64,000 nt of DNA from the NCBI RefSeq assembly GCF_028389875.1, contig NC_084663.1, positions 13,654,666-13,718,665 on the forward strand, read 5' to 3'. This document shows, in pieces, positions 1 through 13,800 of this stretch; position 1 is the stretch's first letter, and each line of letters opens with the position of its first letter. The notes beneath the pieces are model-generated. The model searched no databases. It worked only from the letters and a program-made list of their open reading frames with translations, and was not told where the DNA came from. A program made the translations under genes and the position numbers. Source of the stretch: Rhea pennata (lineage: Eukaryota; Chordata; Aves; Rheiformes; Rheidae).

Positions 1-2136
1 GGAAGCAAGCAGTGTATGAAACTTTAGTCATCCGTATGACCGTTTCTGTGGTTCAGCATTTGTTCCTTCTACAGAAGTACAAGAGACAGTGACAAAAATA
101 AGAGAGAGGAAATGATCGAGACCAAGCACTTCAATTTGCACTTTCTGGAAATCAGTCTCTGCCCTACATTTGCTGTATTCTTTCTCCTTAAAAAAAAAAT
201 AAATAAAAATACATTTTTACTGCTCTACAATTCTGTTAAGGGCCCAGCTGAAATTATTTTCCTTTGTGTTTCTTTGTTAATTCATTTTTTTGACACCTGG
301 AGGTATTTCCTGTTTAAAATTGAGACTGATCTCATGTTTTAAGAGCTATCACTGCTTAAAAGACAGATTTTGTTTTCAATTCTGTTTCTCTGACACAATG
401 CTATTGCAAATCAGTCATTCAGCAAATCTTTCTGGGGAACTGAATTTTCAGCAGTAATAGCTTTCATACATATCACAATTTTCCAACTTTTTGATGATCT
501 TCATAGATGCATTTTGAGTCCATACTTAGATGGAGAATAGAACTGTGGGTTCTACCTTCTTGCAACTGCCTTCTAGTAGGAAGGATACAGTAAGTGTGTG
601 GTATGGTTGCTGAAGGCAACAGGCATCTCCTGAGGAGTGCAGAAATTATACTAGGACATCTGCAAGGAGATGCTTGAAGACATGTTGAGGTCTGCTAACA
701 AAGGATACTGAAGTACCTCTCCATTCAACAGGAGAACTGAACCAGTGTTGGACTTCTCTGAAAATCCTGTACATGAAACAGGCCTTGGCCTTGGCCTGCT
801 AGTCTGTTGATGTGGTTTGGCCCATAATGTTAAACTAATCTCACTTAACAGTACCAAAGAGTTGAAATGTTATTGAAAAATTCTGGCATGTAGAGTTAAG
901 TTGTGGAAACCAAGGCAGTGATGTCAACTGGAGTCTTGCCATTGCTTTTGACATGGCCAGAATTTCACTTCAGCTATGTTACAGGTCAGAGCAGAGCATG
1001 TTTGCAAAGTTGCCTCAGAGCGTTGCTTCCCTGCCATCCCTCAGGCTATGCCAGGCTCAAATGAGTTCTAAACTTAGAATATACTCTGTTGCATAAACAC
1101 TAAAATAGCAATAAAAGACATCTTGTAAAGATAACCCAAAGTGAAGACTGATCTTTTGATAAAGGCACTGATTTGGAACTCAAAAGGTCTCAGTTTAATT
1201 CCCAATTTGGTCATAAATTTTCTGTATAAACTTGGAAGGTCACTTAATCTCTCTGGACCTTAGATTTAACTGTAAAATTAGAATAATGGGACGTTTTCTC
1301 CTTTGTCCTTTAAGCAGTGAGCTTTTCATAGTATGACACTGCATACTTAGTTAATGTCACACGTGTCGATGATGGAGACCTTTCTGTTTCTTTAAGCCAT
1401 TAGTGTAGAAACAGTAGCAGCAACATGTCTGGTCATCCTGTAAATTAGATCTTACCGGTGTTTCTTGTCCGTATTTGGAACTGAGATGAAAACTTCTCAA
1501 ATTACCTAGCCAGATCATTAATATATTCATATTTCCTAGACCATGATAAAAATCTGTGATACTGTATAATAGAAAAATACATCCCTATAAATTTGCTTAA
1601 TAATGTATTATGGGAAAGGATGAGTGTGAAGAACAGTGTCAAGAAGAAAAAACAAACTCCTGTAAATTCTACCAAATAAAGTCTTGTGATGTATTTTGAG
1701 GGAGTTTGAAAAAAGTTGATAGGAAGATGATGTTCACTGCGTGTCACATTAAGCTAAACAGAGCTCTTTTCCAGGTCACATGAATCAGGGCAATGAAACA
1801 GACAAATGGATTAAGGCTGAAGCACAAAATGGCAAAGTGTCTCTTAAAAGCCAAAGCTGGATCCAGTCCATGAAGCTGAAGACTCCTTAAAGGTGAAATT
1901 AGGCCAAAGATATCAAATCAAGGAATCATAAAGTAACACTTCAGTAATATTATGGAACTTTGATACCTATTCTTATCATAAGATATAAACAACTTTGAAA
2001 ATAAGAGATTTTTAACCCAGCATTTACCAGTGACAGTGGCTGGTGCTTAATGGCTATACTTTACTGATTTACTTACCATACTCTTTAGAAACTTACATAT
2101 TTAGAATTTGTATAACTTGACCTACTTACCAAGCCA

Positions 2137-2161
2137 GTTTGAAAGCTGGTAACTTTCAAAC
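2137..2161. repeat. 9-bp inverted repeat, gtttgaaag / ctttcaaac
   Basis: Two perfect 9-bp arms separated by 7 nt, in the flank downstream of FBXL13. No T-run or other context supports a function. Confidence 0.6.
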
Positions 2162-4044
2162 GAAAGTTCAGAGCTATCATAAAAGAAATTTCCAACGCAA
2201 TATTTGAAAACATGAAAACTTACTTCCAAGGTGACATGCTCTGCAAGCTGTTTTATATTTTTAAGTGAAGTATCTCATTACTGCGCGACCTTTATTAGTT
2301 TATGCAAAATGCTGAGAATTTTCTTCAACCAAATTACTTATCATGGATAGGATAAAACTGCTTCAGCGACTGTAATTCTTACTTGGTTTTCTTGTTTGAT
2401 ATTTGACCCTAAGCAATTTCTGCCTTATGTATGGGCACTGTACGTATAAAACTATATTGTTGCATGTCATCATGGGCCTCTTATGGGTAGAAACAAGAAG
2501 TCCAGCCATGTGTACCACTGTTCATCTGCTAAGAAAAGCTTTTAAAATAAATACAAGTGCAATGGATCTGGCTGATTCCAGGGAGGAACATTCCACCAAA
2601 TGGACTTCAGATAAAAATCCTTCTAACGTACGAACATTCTCCTAAAGTAAGAGTTACCAAAGAATGGAAGTATTGAGGTAATAGATGAGAGCTATAACCT
2701 GAATATTTGCTACATTTGCAGTAGTATACTGTCAGCCTTGCATGACAGGACTGTAAGCTCTTTGAGGCAGAAAAGCAGAAGAAGGATGTGAGGAAGGTTT
2801 GTATGCCCTGAGCAAGAGACCATGACTGGAGGTTTTGGTACTATACCAAATGGTAATAAAAACATGCAATAAAGTAAATTGAACCTTTAAAAACTTTTCA
2901 ATTTATATATTTTCCCTTACAAAGCAAATACTGAAATTTGGTTTTTTAAATCTGAAATGTAATAATTCCTGCCAACTGAGTGGGTGGAGAGAAACAAAGA
3001 AGAGTTTGTAGTGTCAACTAAGGTTTTAAGTTGCAAGAATGTTTGTATATACTGTAAATCATAATGGTACATCCTAAAATGACCTTCCCCATGGAAAGTT
3101 TTATTACCCCTTGCTAATGCACTTCAGGACTTAAGGGCAGCATTTTTACTTTAGTTCAAATTGTTTAAAGACTATATTCTGTTCCCTATTGCATGTACTG
3201 TTTGGATGGGATTGGCACTGATGTATATGGCAAATTATATATATTTTTATATAAACACATACACTAATATATAAAACGTTACTATAACTAAAATCAACAT
3301 AATATTACTTGTTATTGCTACACTACTGTTAAAAGATTTGAAATTAATAAATGTGTAAAAGTTTTTTAAATTTTCTGGAAATTTTTTCAAATTAATACTT
3401 TCTGTGCACTGCTGCAGGTATATGCAAGAAGCATTCCTAAATTCACATTGCACTTGAAAATAAAAACGATGTGGTAGATATTTCACAAAACTGAGTCCTT
3501 TCAATTGCTCTGATTTGTCTGGAATACAAAGCCCATCAGCCTCAGTTGAGTCAGTTGGACAGCTGCATCAGCAACTTACGGGAAAGCATGAGAAAACATT
3601 ATTTCTTGCACTTTCAAATGTAAGCAAAGTAATGCATTCATTTTGTAAAAGTAGTCGCAATTAAATGTTAGAATTGCTAGTTATTTACTTAAAAGAAGTT
3701 TAAGCACCAAGAAAATTTGTGCTACCACTAAAGCTACTGTGATTAAAATTCCAAGTTAGATGTTGATACCAGCTTAGAACATTACTGTAAAGGTCAATAA
3801 TGAGCTAAGGAAGACAAATCTTTGGGAGTTTCCCCAAAGACATATGATTAATGTCTTGTTCTGCTCTAATAAGGTGAAACTCTTTATTTTTCTCTATAAA
3901 AGGAAAGATTAGTTGAGTTATCAGTAAATAGAATCTGAGTGGTAAATTCCAGGTGTGCTGTGTGCTCCTTTTCTTTCTACATTTGATGAGAAGATGATCT
4001 TAAAACAGGAGAAAATTTATCCTTTACTTTTCTATCATCTGTCA

Positions 4045-4046
<2 letters not shown>

Positions 4047-4083
<37 letters not shown>
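4047..4083. repeat. Poly(T) tract, 37 nt
   Basis: An uninterrupted run of 37 T on the plus strand, in the 3' flank of FBXL13, about 640 nt past its stop. No source element is recognisable beside it. Confidence 0.95.
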
Positions 4084-4084
<1 letters not shown>

Positions 4085-4580
4085 ATTCTCTTGACTGTAT
4101 CAGCTGCCAGCTAGTCCACAATTCAGATCTGAAAATGTAAACTTCAGCTGGCTTGGAGAGTTGAATTCTGAGCCTGGTAAGTCTTTAATGTGAACTAGTG
4201 CTGGGGTTGTGCAAGTGACTGCTTAAAAATAGAGAACTGTGCTTATATGTGTATTTATAGCTGTATATTACAGATAGTTATTTAAACACTGTTATTGATA
4301 ACAAACAGTCGTGTGAAATGTGCAACTCTGGGAACTCAAAGTGTTTATGTCCTAGAAAAGACCTTCATAACAAATGAGAACCTCAAACACATACACATTT
4401 ATTAACTGTTTACTCTGTATGAGTTTACAAAAACTTCAAATTATTGAAAGATGAAGACAGCTTGAATCAACATCTGAAAGTCAGCAGTGTCTTTTCAGTA
4501 CAGCTGTGTTGCTTGAAGGCACATATGCTCCTACTAGAAAGATTCATAATGCATCCTTACTCATTCAGCAAGAGTTGTCT

Positions 4581-4586
4581 TTTATT
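4581..4586 (-). promoter_or_regulatory. Candidate poly(A) signal for FBXL13
   Basis: AATAAA on the minus strand (tttatt on the plus), about 136 nt past the stop codon. A second copy lies at 4398-4403. Which one is used cannot be told from sequence alone. Confidence 0.4.
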
Positions 4587-4721
4587 AAAGGATTATTAAT
4601 TTTAAGAAAAATATTGTAGTGTCTTGTCATGTTCTATTGAAAAACAAGTGGAACTATAGATGTTGTATAGTTTCTTCAGTTTTCATTTTGAAGGATTTGT
4701 TTATTCAAGTTCTAACTGGTG
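4581..4721 (-). other. FBXL13: Probable FBXL13 3' UTR
   Basis: Sequence directly downstream of the FBXL13 stop on the minus strand, as far as the first AATAAA hexamer. Its extent is inferred. A longer 3' UTR using later hexamers is possible. Confidence 0.45.
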
Positions 4722-4836
4722 TTATTTGGTGAAGGTGAGTATGTTACCATTTCTGTCGTACCCAACCCAGGGAGGAGGGTCAGCATCATTATGCTCTTGT
4801 TTCTCCAACTTGGCTGTGTATTTCAGGACAGCTTGT
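4722..4836 (-). CDS. FBXL13: FBXL13 terminal coding exon (115 bp)
   Basis: The acceptor is cttgttgcag. The first base completes the Lys codon left by the previous exon. It then reads [20 protein letters not shown], then [17 protein letters not shown] and TAA. The WxGYDRxGN stretch is a recognisable FBXL13 C-terminal signature. The protein stops about 15 residues after it starts, whereas the human tail, as I recall it, runs some 25 residues further. Confidence 0.93.
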
Positions 4837-7800
4837 CTGCAACAAGAGTAAAAAGGGGGGATTTTTTTTTTTAAACAGAGGCTATACCTACAAAGAACAG
4901 CAAAAGCTAAGTGAAGTGATGTAGAGTTTCTTGCTTTAACTGAAACTACCAATATTACAAGAGATGTCTTGGAAACTAGAAGAAAAAGGTAAGTGGTTAG
5001 ATCATCGTTACAAAATAAATTAGGTTGGGAGGGGCCTTTGGAGGTCATTTAATCCTGCCCAGCAGATCTCACTAGATCAGGTGGCTCAGGGCTTTGACCA
5101 GCTAAGCTCTGAATATCTCCAGGTATGAAGATTGCACAGCCTCTCTGGGCTCTTGTTCCACCCTCTGACCCAACCTCATGATAAAAAGTAGTTTCATTTC
5201 AGAACTCTACGTTATGCCAGCTCATCTGTTACCTCTTGTCCTATCAGTGTGCTCCTCTGAGAAGGGTCTGGCTCTGTCTCCTCCTCTGTCCTCTGATCAG
5301 GTAGTTGGAGGGAGCAATAAGATCCTCCCCACCCCATGCCTTCTCTTCTTTAGGCTGAACAAACCCAATTCTCTCAGCCTGTCTTTATAAATCATGTGCT
5401 CCAGCCCCCTAAAAATCTTGGTGGCCCTTATCTTAACTTGCTGCAGTTTGTAAGTGTCTTGTACTGAGGAAAATACGGATTTTTGGAACTGATAGTAGGC
5501 TATTCCATTGGATTAACAGCATTGTGGTTTGAAGAAGGCTTAACACCAAACAAAACAGATAAACCAGTTATACCAAAAGATGTCACAGAATCTGTCCAGA
5601 GTGGTGCTTCCTACTTAAATAGGAAGGATATACTAAATGAGCATGGCCCTGTCTTTACATGAGCCCTAAGATTTTTCTTTGCACGGTCTCTGTGGCACCT
5701 GCAAGTATGTTTTTATCCATTCTGTTTTCTCCTTTTACTTTTGTGTTTTTTGCTTGCTTTTGGCTTCTTTTTTGCTTTTACTTTCTTTTTAGCTAACTTC
5801 ATTGCTTTTCACAGAATCACAGAAGGGTTGAGGTTGGAAAGGACCTCAGGAGATCATCTAGTTCTACCACCCACCTCTTTTTAAAGCTCATTGGTTCTGA
5901 GGTTGAGTTGAGTACATTATGGTCAGTGTTAAGAGCCTGATTATTACTCACAGTAGCCCTGAGGACATCCCTAGGCTTTTACCTGCAGGTTCTCTCTTAG
6001 CTGAACCAGGAGAGAATCATTTGTGGCATCTGAGAACAACTGTGTCATGTCCCACTGTCCTACTTACCCAGTAGTTATGTCCCCCATTTTCTGTTTGCTT
6101 CCTACGTGCGTGTCCTCTGTAATCTGCATCAGTATTTTGTTATGTCTGCCATAGTGTTTTACTAGAACTAGAACATGACACAGAAATAGGAGAAAATCAG
6201 GGCTGCTGAGTGAGAGACCCTAAAAAGAGTCTCAAGAGCAACTCTTCCCCTCTCCTTCCTTTACCAGTACTGTTTGTTTGTTTACCAGTCCAGCAACTTT
6301 CATTGGCTTCCTGGGCTGAAGAAACTCAACCCTTCACTTTATGAATGCCTCTTTCTTTCCATCATTTCTGAGAGTTGGCTTTTAGCCTGCTCTCACTGCA
6401 AGGAGCACCTCTCACACCCTCCCCTCTCTGGCTCTTCCCCAAACTCCAGAAAGCTCCCCCAGCTGAGCATACTCATGTGCTTGTTGGGGAAGAGCCAGCT
6501 CTCTACATCTCATCCTCTTCAGATGATTCAACCTGATCTGGAGTCTTGCAGCCATAACAAGGTAAACAGCCCTTTTCCCTGCTGGTTGGTTTCCTAAGCT
6601 CTTTAACAGAAGGTGATGTATGGCATCTAGACAATATTAAAGAAAAACCCAAATTAGAGGTTTCTGTTACCTGCCAATAATGCTACTATAATGTTCATAT
6701 TTTTTTCCAAAGTGAAAACCATGAAGGCAGTTACAAAAGAAGCCAATATATTGGCAGCTGTAATGCTAGCAATACCGCAGCAGGAAAGGGGTGGCAACTG
6801 CAGGATATATATTTTTTAATTTAACACTGACACGCTGTATTAAACACATGAATGCAAGGCTGTGTGTATTTTTATATTAGGGAGGCTTGTGCCATTGAGG
6901 TATGTGTGCACAACTTATATGAGGAACTATAAGCTATAAAATAAAAATCAACTCATCCAAGTCCAGATTCCTGCTTTTCATGAGAAGGGCAATGTATGGT
7001 GGCTGTCTGAAGCATGCATAAAGGGGAGCTCTTACTATTTTTTGGAAACTTAGGCTGCCCCATGCTTGGAGCTACAATCGATTAGTTTGCCAGAAACAGC
7101 CTTCATTAATCATCAACATGTGGCAAAATGCGTTGTTTATTTAAGATATACTGTACATATGAAGCCTGCTCATCTATTTGTACAGTGTCTTGAAACCAGC
7201 ACAATAATAATTAGAGTCACCTTTGGAAGCAAATGTCTCTTGATATAAGTCAGATAAAATTACTGGATGAAGCACATGGCTTGAGCAGAGTTAGGATATG
7301 TAATTCAGTCCTTACTGAAAGATTGTGTGCATGGCTTCAATGCAAACTAAGAGGGGTTAGCTAGGAAATGCAGATCTGCATCAGGATCTGAATTCTGAGC
7401 TATTCCAAAATTCAGAAAAGTTTTACTGTTGGTCCATTAAAATTGAAAGCAGAGGTTGAAAAAGACATTTTGAGATGAGGTTACAAAAAATAATCAAGAC
7501 TAAAGAGTAATGGAAAAGAAAAGCTTAAACATGGAAGAACTGTTCATAGCGCAAAACGAGGAGAAACTAAGCTGAAGAGGTAAGTGGAAGGCAGGCAGAT
7601 AACAGGAAAAGTAGAAAGCATGCTGCAAGCATCCAGAGGTTATGTAAGAGAGACAGGGCTACGTAAAACCTGAAGCATTTGGAGGCCTATGTCAGCCACA
7701 GCAGTTGTATAATGATACCACGTTTTGTGGCATCTAGTTCAAATGCACATGAAGGCTGAAACTTGGCACTCCAGGAAGCTCTGTTAAGCAGTAGGTTTCT

Positions 7801-10800
7801 ACCAATGTCACCTCTGAAGATGAATGTACAGTGAGTGGGAATAGAATGGGTTAGGTTTTCTGGTTGCTTCTTCAAGAGAAAACTTGAGAACGCTTATTCT
7901 TGGTCCTTTATCAGCACATGTTTTGGCTGCCTTCATATCTCATTATATGTGTGCTGGACTCTCAAATCCTTCAGTCTTGTTATTCATGAGACCTTAATAT
8001 GTGAAATGAAATGCTGCTTTTTCAGGAAAACAAAGTCCCTGTTCCTTTTTAATCAACAGCAACAATCAGAAAACAAAAAAAATGAAAAATCAAAATGTCC
8101 TCCAACTATCAGATGCATTGAAGTTATTGAAGACCAATAAAATTTTGTTTTAAACGGCAAAAATTTTAATAGTTTTTTTAATTACTCGCTTGTTAACAAA
8201 AAGTCATGAGTTTAAAAGAAATGTAACTGGTTTCATACAAGTTCAGCGAAGAACAAAGGAAATTTTTAATTTTATTCTCAAAGAACAGCTTTTGATGGAA
8301 TTGAACTATTAGTGCAGATGATGCCCTTTTGGTTCAAAGCACTCCACAGCTAGTGGCAGCTTCCAACGTAATGGCAGATTTCCCTTTCTGTTTTGCACTC
8401 AGAAAATGTAATGTAGAGCTATGCTTTTCTCAGCACTTCAGCTGACTTTAAATAGTACCTGTGACTATTTTGAAGTGTAAGATTTTTCTTTATATTGAAG
8501 AGTAGTGTTTCTCTAAAAATGCCAGTGTATTATTTATTAACTTGCAGAATTAGCCCTAAGTGAATCACAGCTGCTGTTACCACTACCTACAGAAATCATT
8601 TTTAAAGGTGGTTGGTTAGTGCCCTTTTTCTCTAGTAAAAGAAATGAGTTGTACCATTCAAGAAGGCCAGTGGGGCCACTCCTGGGGTGCATTAGGAAGA
8701 GTGTTGCCAGCAGGTGGAGGGAGGTGATCCTGCCCTTCTACCCAGCCCTGGGGAGGCCTCATCTCGAGTCCTGTGTCCAGTCCTGGGCTCCCCAGTCCAA
8801 GAGAGACATGGAGCTACTGGAGAGAGTCCAGCGTAGGGCTGCAAAGATGATCCGAGGGCTGGAGCACCTGCCCTATGGGGAACGGCTGTGAGAGCTGGGC
8901 CTCTTCAGCCTGGGGAAGAGAAGACTGAGGGGGGATCTGATCAATGTGTACAAGTACCTGAAGGGAGGGTGTCAAGGGGACGGGGACAAACTCTTTTCAG
9001 TTGTCCCGTGTGACAGGACAAGAGGCAATGGGCAGAAATCGGAGCACAGGAAGTTCCGCCTGAGCGTGAGGGGGAATTTCTTCCCTGTGAGAGTGACGGA
9101 GCCCTGGCACAGGTTGCCCAGAGAGGTTGTGGAGTCTCCTTCTCTGGAGATCTTCAAGGCCCGCCTGGATGCAACCCTGTCTACCATGCTCTAGGTGACC
9201 CTGCTTGAGCAGGGGGGTTGGACTGGATGATCTCCAGAGGTCCCTTCCAACCTCAACCATTCTGTGATCATTACTCCCACAGGGAGATTATCGATGATGC
9301 TTTACTGCATTTAGAAACAGGTTTAATTGACAGTACCTTAGCCTGTGAGTAGAAATATGCAGCAGGATATCAGTCCATAGGCATTTTTTTACTTTTAACA
9401 TTTAAATAAGTCTGGCACTGGGCTAGTATGCTGGCAAATCTAGTCTCGAAAGCTACCTGATACTGGAAAGAATGGACAATTTCTATGCACATAATTGTTT
9501 CCTATGAAGCTGCACTGGACTGAAACTTTAAGAATTTTGTGTCTCCATATGTTTTCTATTTTAATCTTAACAAAACAGTAAAAACTGAAAAAGAATGTGA
9601 CACATCACATGAGATATGCCTAAATATTTATGAGGCTGAGTCTATTAAGAGATGCCTTCTAGGACTGGGTAGTGCTTAATAATAAATGATAGAGAATCCC
9701 TCTGGCAAAATGAAGTCTGCATGATTTATAGATTTTTGTGGGACAACTTAAAAACCTATTTCTTCTATTACTTATTTAGAAGCTAAACCACTAGCATGTT
9801 TAGTTCTCAAGATGAATCTGATTACATAGATGTCCTGTAGAACTTAAATTACATATGAAAACAGCCTTTTCCTGTACATTTCATGAAAAATGTAAGAATC
9901 CTATGAAGGTTGAATAAGGCTTTAAGAGTTAGTCTGAAATCAGAGAGTGGAGGCTGTTTATTTTTGTGACAATTCAGTGCTTATTATTCATTAATAAAAG
10001 CATAGAGGTTGTGCATGAGATACATAATTTTATAACCATGTTGTGACTTACAAATGACAATATTGCCATTGCTTTTGATGTCATTACTGAAAATCTGCAG
10101 CAGGACTGTTCACAGTTTAGAATGACTGCTGTACTGTGCTTTGCTTTGGATGCAGTTATTGGCAAAAAGCCAGTGTTAGTTATCAGCTTCCCAATGCGGG
10201 TCTTGAACTACAACAAAACACAAAGATTTTTAGAAAATATGTCAAATAGAAGATGTGGCAGATATCTGAATCTAACAGTGAACTCCCTTTTATTTTCTGA
10301 ATATCATTCCTTCTAACAACAGTTTTACAGTCTGTGTTGAAAGGCCACTCTGATCTTGATATGCTCAGTCTACTCAGCAGACTGCCTAGGTCAAGGCAGG
10401 TTCTTCAGACATGTGAGAAGGAACTAGGAAAAAAATCACCAGTGCTGAATTTTTTCCATGATTGATCCACCTGAGAGTTTTTGTCCCAGACTCAGATGGC
10501 ATGAGTAAGACTTTCCTATCATTGAACCTACAGTGCAACGTGTTAAGAGACTAAGAAAGGAACCATCCACCTTCACATGCCAGAAAATCTGGCTGGAGAA
10601 AATAGAATTAGGGAAATTTTCCTAGTTCTATCATGCTGAACGGATTTCAGACTCACAAAAAGGGGAAAGATAGCTTTGGGTGGAGAAGTGTGTCTGATGG
10701 CTCTTTTTTGTTTTGTGAAGATATATAACTCTCCGGGGCTTTCTTTACAGTAAAAATAACTGGTTGGGAAATTCCTTGGCAGAGTCAGAAGAATTTAATC

Positions 10801-13800
10801 AAGAAGCTCAGTGAACCCACACAGCATATGGGACCCTCAGGCAGAGGTATAATCCTCGGTATCCTGGTAATTCTTCAATTGCAACAATAATGTAAATGAT
10901 TTTATGAGAAATCAGGTGAATTCTTTCGTCGTGGCTCAGCCAACATGAGTTGGGACTTGCTTACATTTCTGTTCCTACTGCAACATTCCTCTGTGCTAAA
11001 GGAAAACATACAGGCAACTAGAGCTCAAGAAAGGGGATACACTGTTCACTGCTCTAGAGGCTATTAAGGCACAGAAAGAGCAAGTATAATAATTTCGGTG
11101 TGAAGAGATAATCCCTTGAGGCTTAATAGGAAAAACTAAATCTGAAAGTAGGGAGGAAATTAAGCTATATGAAATCTCTTTTCTGTAATGAAGAGTGAAA
11201 TACTTCTAGATTTTTTATATTATTTTTGGTGTTGCATACCACTCCTTCAAAACACTCTCCATAGCTAACAAGCATTTAATTAAAAGTAGATTTTTTGAGA
11301 AAGATGTTTTGAGATGACATTAAGAAATCTATATCAGAGAGAAAAAAAGAAACCTGACAAGTAAGGAAAAGTAATGATAGCAGAACTGTCTGTGGCAGGC
11401 CAGTTAGAGGAAATAAACCAATGGGGGATCGGAAAGCAGGAAGTAAAGTGTAAACAGCTTTTAAGTTATTAAGTATCTGCATCAGTCCTTTCTATACTGA
11501 CTACCAAACTGTGGAATGATTTAGTAGGGAATGCTTAATTTACAGTTGTCCTGTTAGATTATAGAGCTTTCCTAATACAGATACTCTATTTAATCTAATG
11601 ATACATAATACATTTTGGAATGAAGTAATAAAGTTTGATTAAGTTTTATAATCAGATATGCCAAAATGCTAGAATTTAAGTTGTTATCCAAACGATTTCA
11701 GAGTGCAGAGAGTGCCTGGCCTTGTACGGTCCTAGGTGTAAGGCAAATGCTCTGTGGTGCTCTTAACGTTATGGAAGGCTGGCAGACTTTGGAGCTGCAT
11801 CTTGGAGCCTTATATCTTAGATTGAGATCTTGGATCTTGGAGCCTTAGAGCTGAAAACTCAGGTCTAAACCTGACCAAAACTGACTGGCTTTTGACTCCC
11901 ATGTGGAATCCAGAGACTAGGTCCATTCACAGCAATGGGGAAATTGGATTACAGTGTGGTAGGTGACTATTTTTGGAAAGATGTATAAAAATACATTTCA
12001 CTTTTACACTTTTTGAAACTATTCTTATGACACTTTGACTCATTGGCTATAACCATGTTGCATTTTGAGTGCACGCCACATCCACATGCAAGTCCGCTTT
12101 TGCCAGATTCTCACACTCAATGTTTGGGGAACAGAGTCCTGCAAACCCTCCGAGTGAGCTCAAATACACCTGCCCTCAGTGGGACAGCTGAGAGCATTGG
12201 GCCCAGCCTGTTCTCCCTCCTGCTCCGTGTGCCCTTGAAGTGATATTCTGGGTCTGCGCATTCTTTCCTAACCGAACATTGTCTGCTGTAAAGACAGATG
12301 GGGTCCCTATTTTCCTTGTCTTCTGGCTGACTGTAGAACACGTAGATACCTACACTGAGCTATAAGTATCCTAAGGCTGCAATATGGACACACACAGCCC
12401 AAGATAAAGGAGCAAGATGGCTCAAGCCAGATACCTGGCATAGCACCCTGACGTCCGTGAAGACAGGCTTTATATTTGGGGGTTTAAAACTATCTCTGAA
12501 TTTAGATTAGAAAATACCCTCTTACTTGGTAATATTTCTACAGTACAGCATCTTGAGAATCTGGAGTTGCTTACAACCTTTCCAAAGGTACTTCAGTGCT
12601 TTGTCAGTAAGGTGAATGCAACCAGAGATATCCAAGAAATGGAGGTAACAGCAGGCTGCAGCCAAATACTCAATACATAGATCAGTCATCTGTAAACGAA
12701 GCAACAAAATACATGCAAGTTAGAGGATTACTGAAGAGTTCAAACGAAAAACAGCTCACAATTTTACTAGCTGATTTGCAGGGAAAATTGAACTTTATAA
12801 TACCTCGTGGAAGTAAAGTTTAGCACAGCAGAATTCTAAGTCTCAGCGACAGACTCTACAGGAGTGCATTAGGCATTACTTAAATGTTTCTAATACATTT
12901 TGAAGTGTTGGGGTTTTCACCAAATCAGAATGGTTTAACTTTCCCAGTGCCGTAACTGTGCATGTACCATACATAAGCCTTTTTGTGTTGTTCTTTCTAA
13001 CACAGAGATGTTTTTCTGTTCCTCTGAAGTAGAGCTACTTAGTTTCACTTCACAGTTCCATTTTTCTAAACTGACATTCATTAACATTAATACTGGAAGT
13101 TCCACCTGAGAAACACACGGGACAGAGTCTTCAAGGTACAAAAGCAGTCATGCAAGATACTTAATAGCTCCACTGACCTAGCAGAAAGAGTTATGAATAA
13201 ATTACGCACATACTTTAATTACTATATTTAGTCAGTACCAAAAATCTAGAGGGGCACATGCTAAAGACCTTTAAAAGACACTTTATTAAAACTAGAATGT
13301 TTCTGATCCTAGTGGGGTGAAATGATGGAAAGAGAGAGAAGTAACTTGCATTGTGGAGCCAATATCGTAAGAACCTAAAAGAGAGGAGAAGAGCTGAAGC
13401 TGCTGTGATCTTGTCTGTGGAACAATGAATGAAATGAAGCCCCTTATCTCCCACACAGTCCTCCTGGAACATGCGAGGAAAGGCTGTACTCTGCTTATTT
13501 CAGACTTCTCATCATGTCCCAATTTATGCTGGTTAGTATTGATGAAGCTGAGTGAACAAATCAACTCATAGCTAGAAACCTTCCAGGAGCCCAACCACAC
13601 TGAAAAACACTGAAAAAAATGACTCCAAAGTGGAAGCCCCAAAGCAGTGGGAGCCCAGTCACGCTCCAGTTTAAACTGCAGGCTTTACTTCATGCTCAAA
13701 ATACACAGTATTTGCTACCTCTGGATCCATAGGACTGGAAGAAGACATGATACATTGAGGAGCAGCGGTGCCATAGTCACAGCACTAGCCCTAGCCAGCA

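Larger units (their letters stand above)
1..4580. other. Flank downstream of FBXL13, no gene recognised
   Basis: AT-rich, non-repeat apart from the poly(T) at 4047-4083. In mammals the convergent neighbour here is FAM185A, so its 3' end could lie at the left edge (inference). The only open stretch there (positions 3-92, about 29 codons) matches nothing I recognise. Confidence 0.6.
4837..12525 (-). other. FBXL13 intron between visible exons 11 and 12 (7.7 kb)
   Basis: Contains CR1 pieces at 5010-5465, 5811-5885 and 8660-9275. The rest is unique AT-rich intron sequence with no exon-like reading frame. Confidence 0.85.

Noticed and set aside
8619..9194. Open frames that look like a host protein with KYLKGGCQG
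   Set aside because: The motifs belong to CR1 ORF2, and the region is flanked by the CR1 3' end.
13292..13642. 116-codon minus-strand open frame in an FBXL13 intron
   Set aside because: Low-complexity composition without any family likeness, and no splice sites or neighbouring coding signal.
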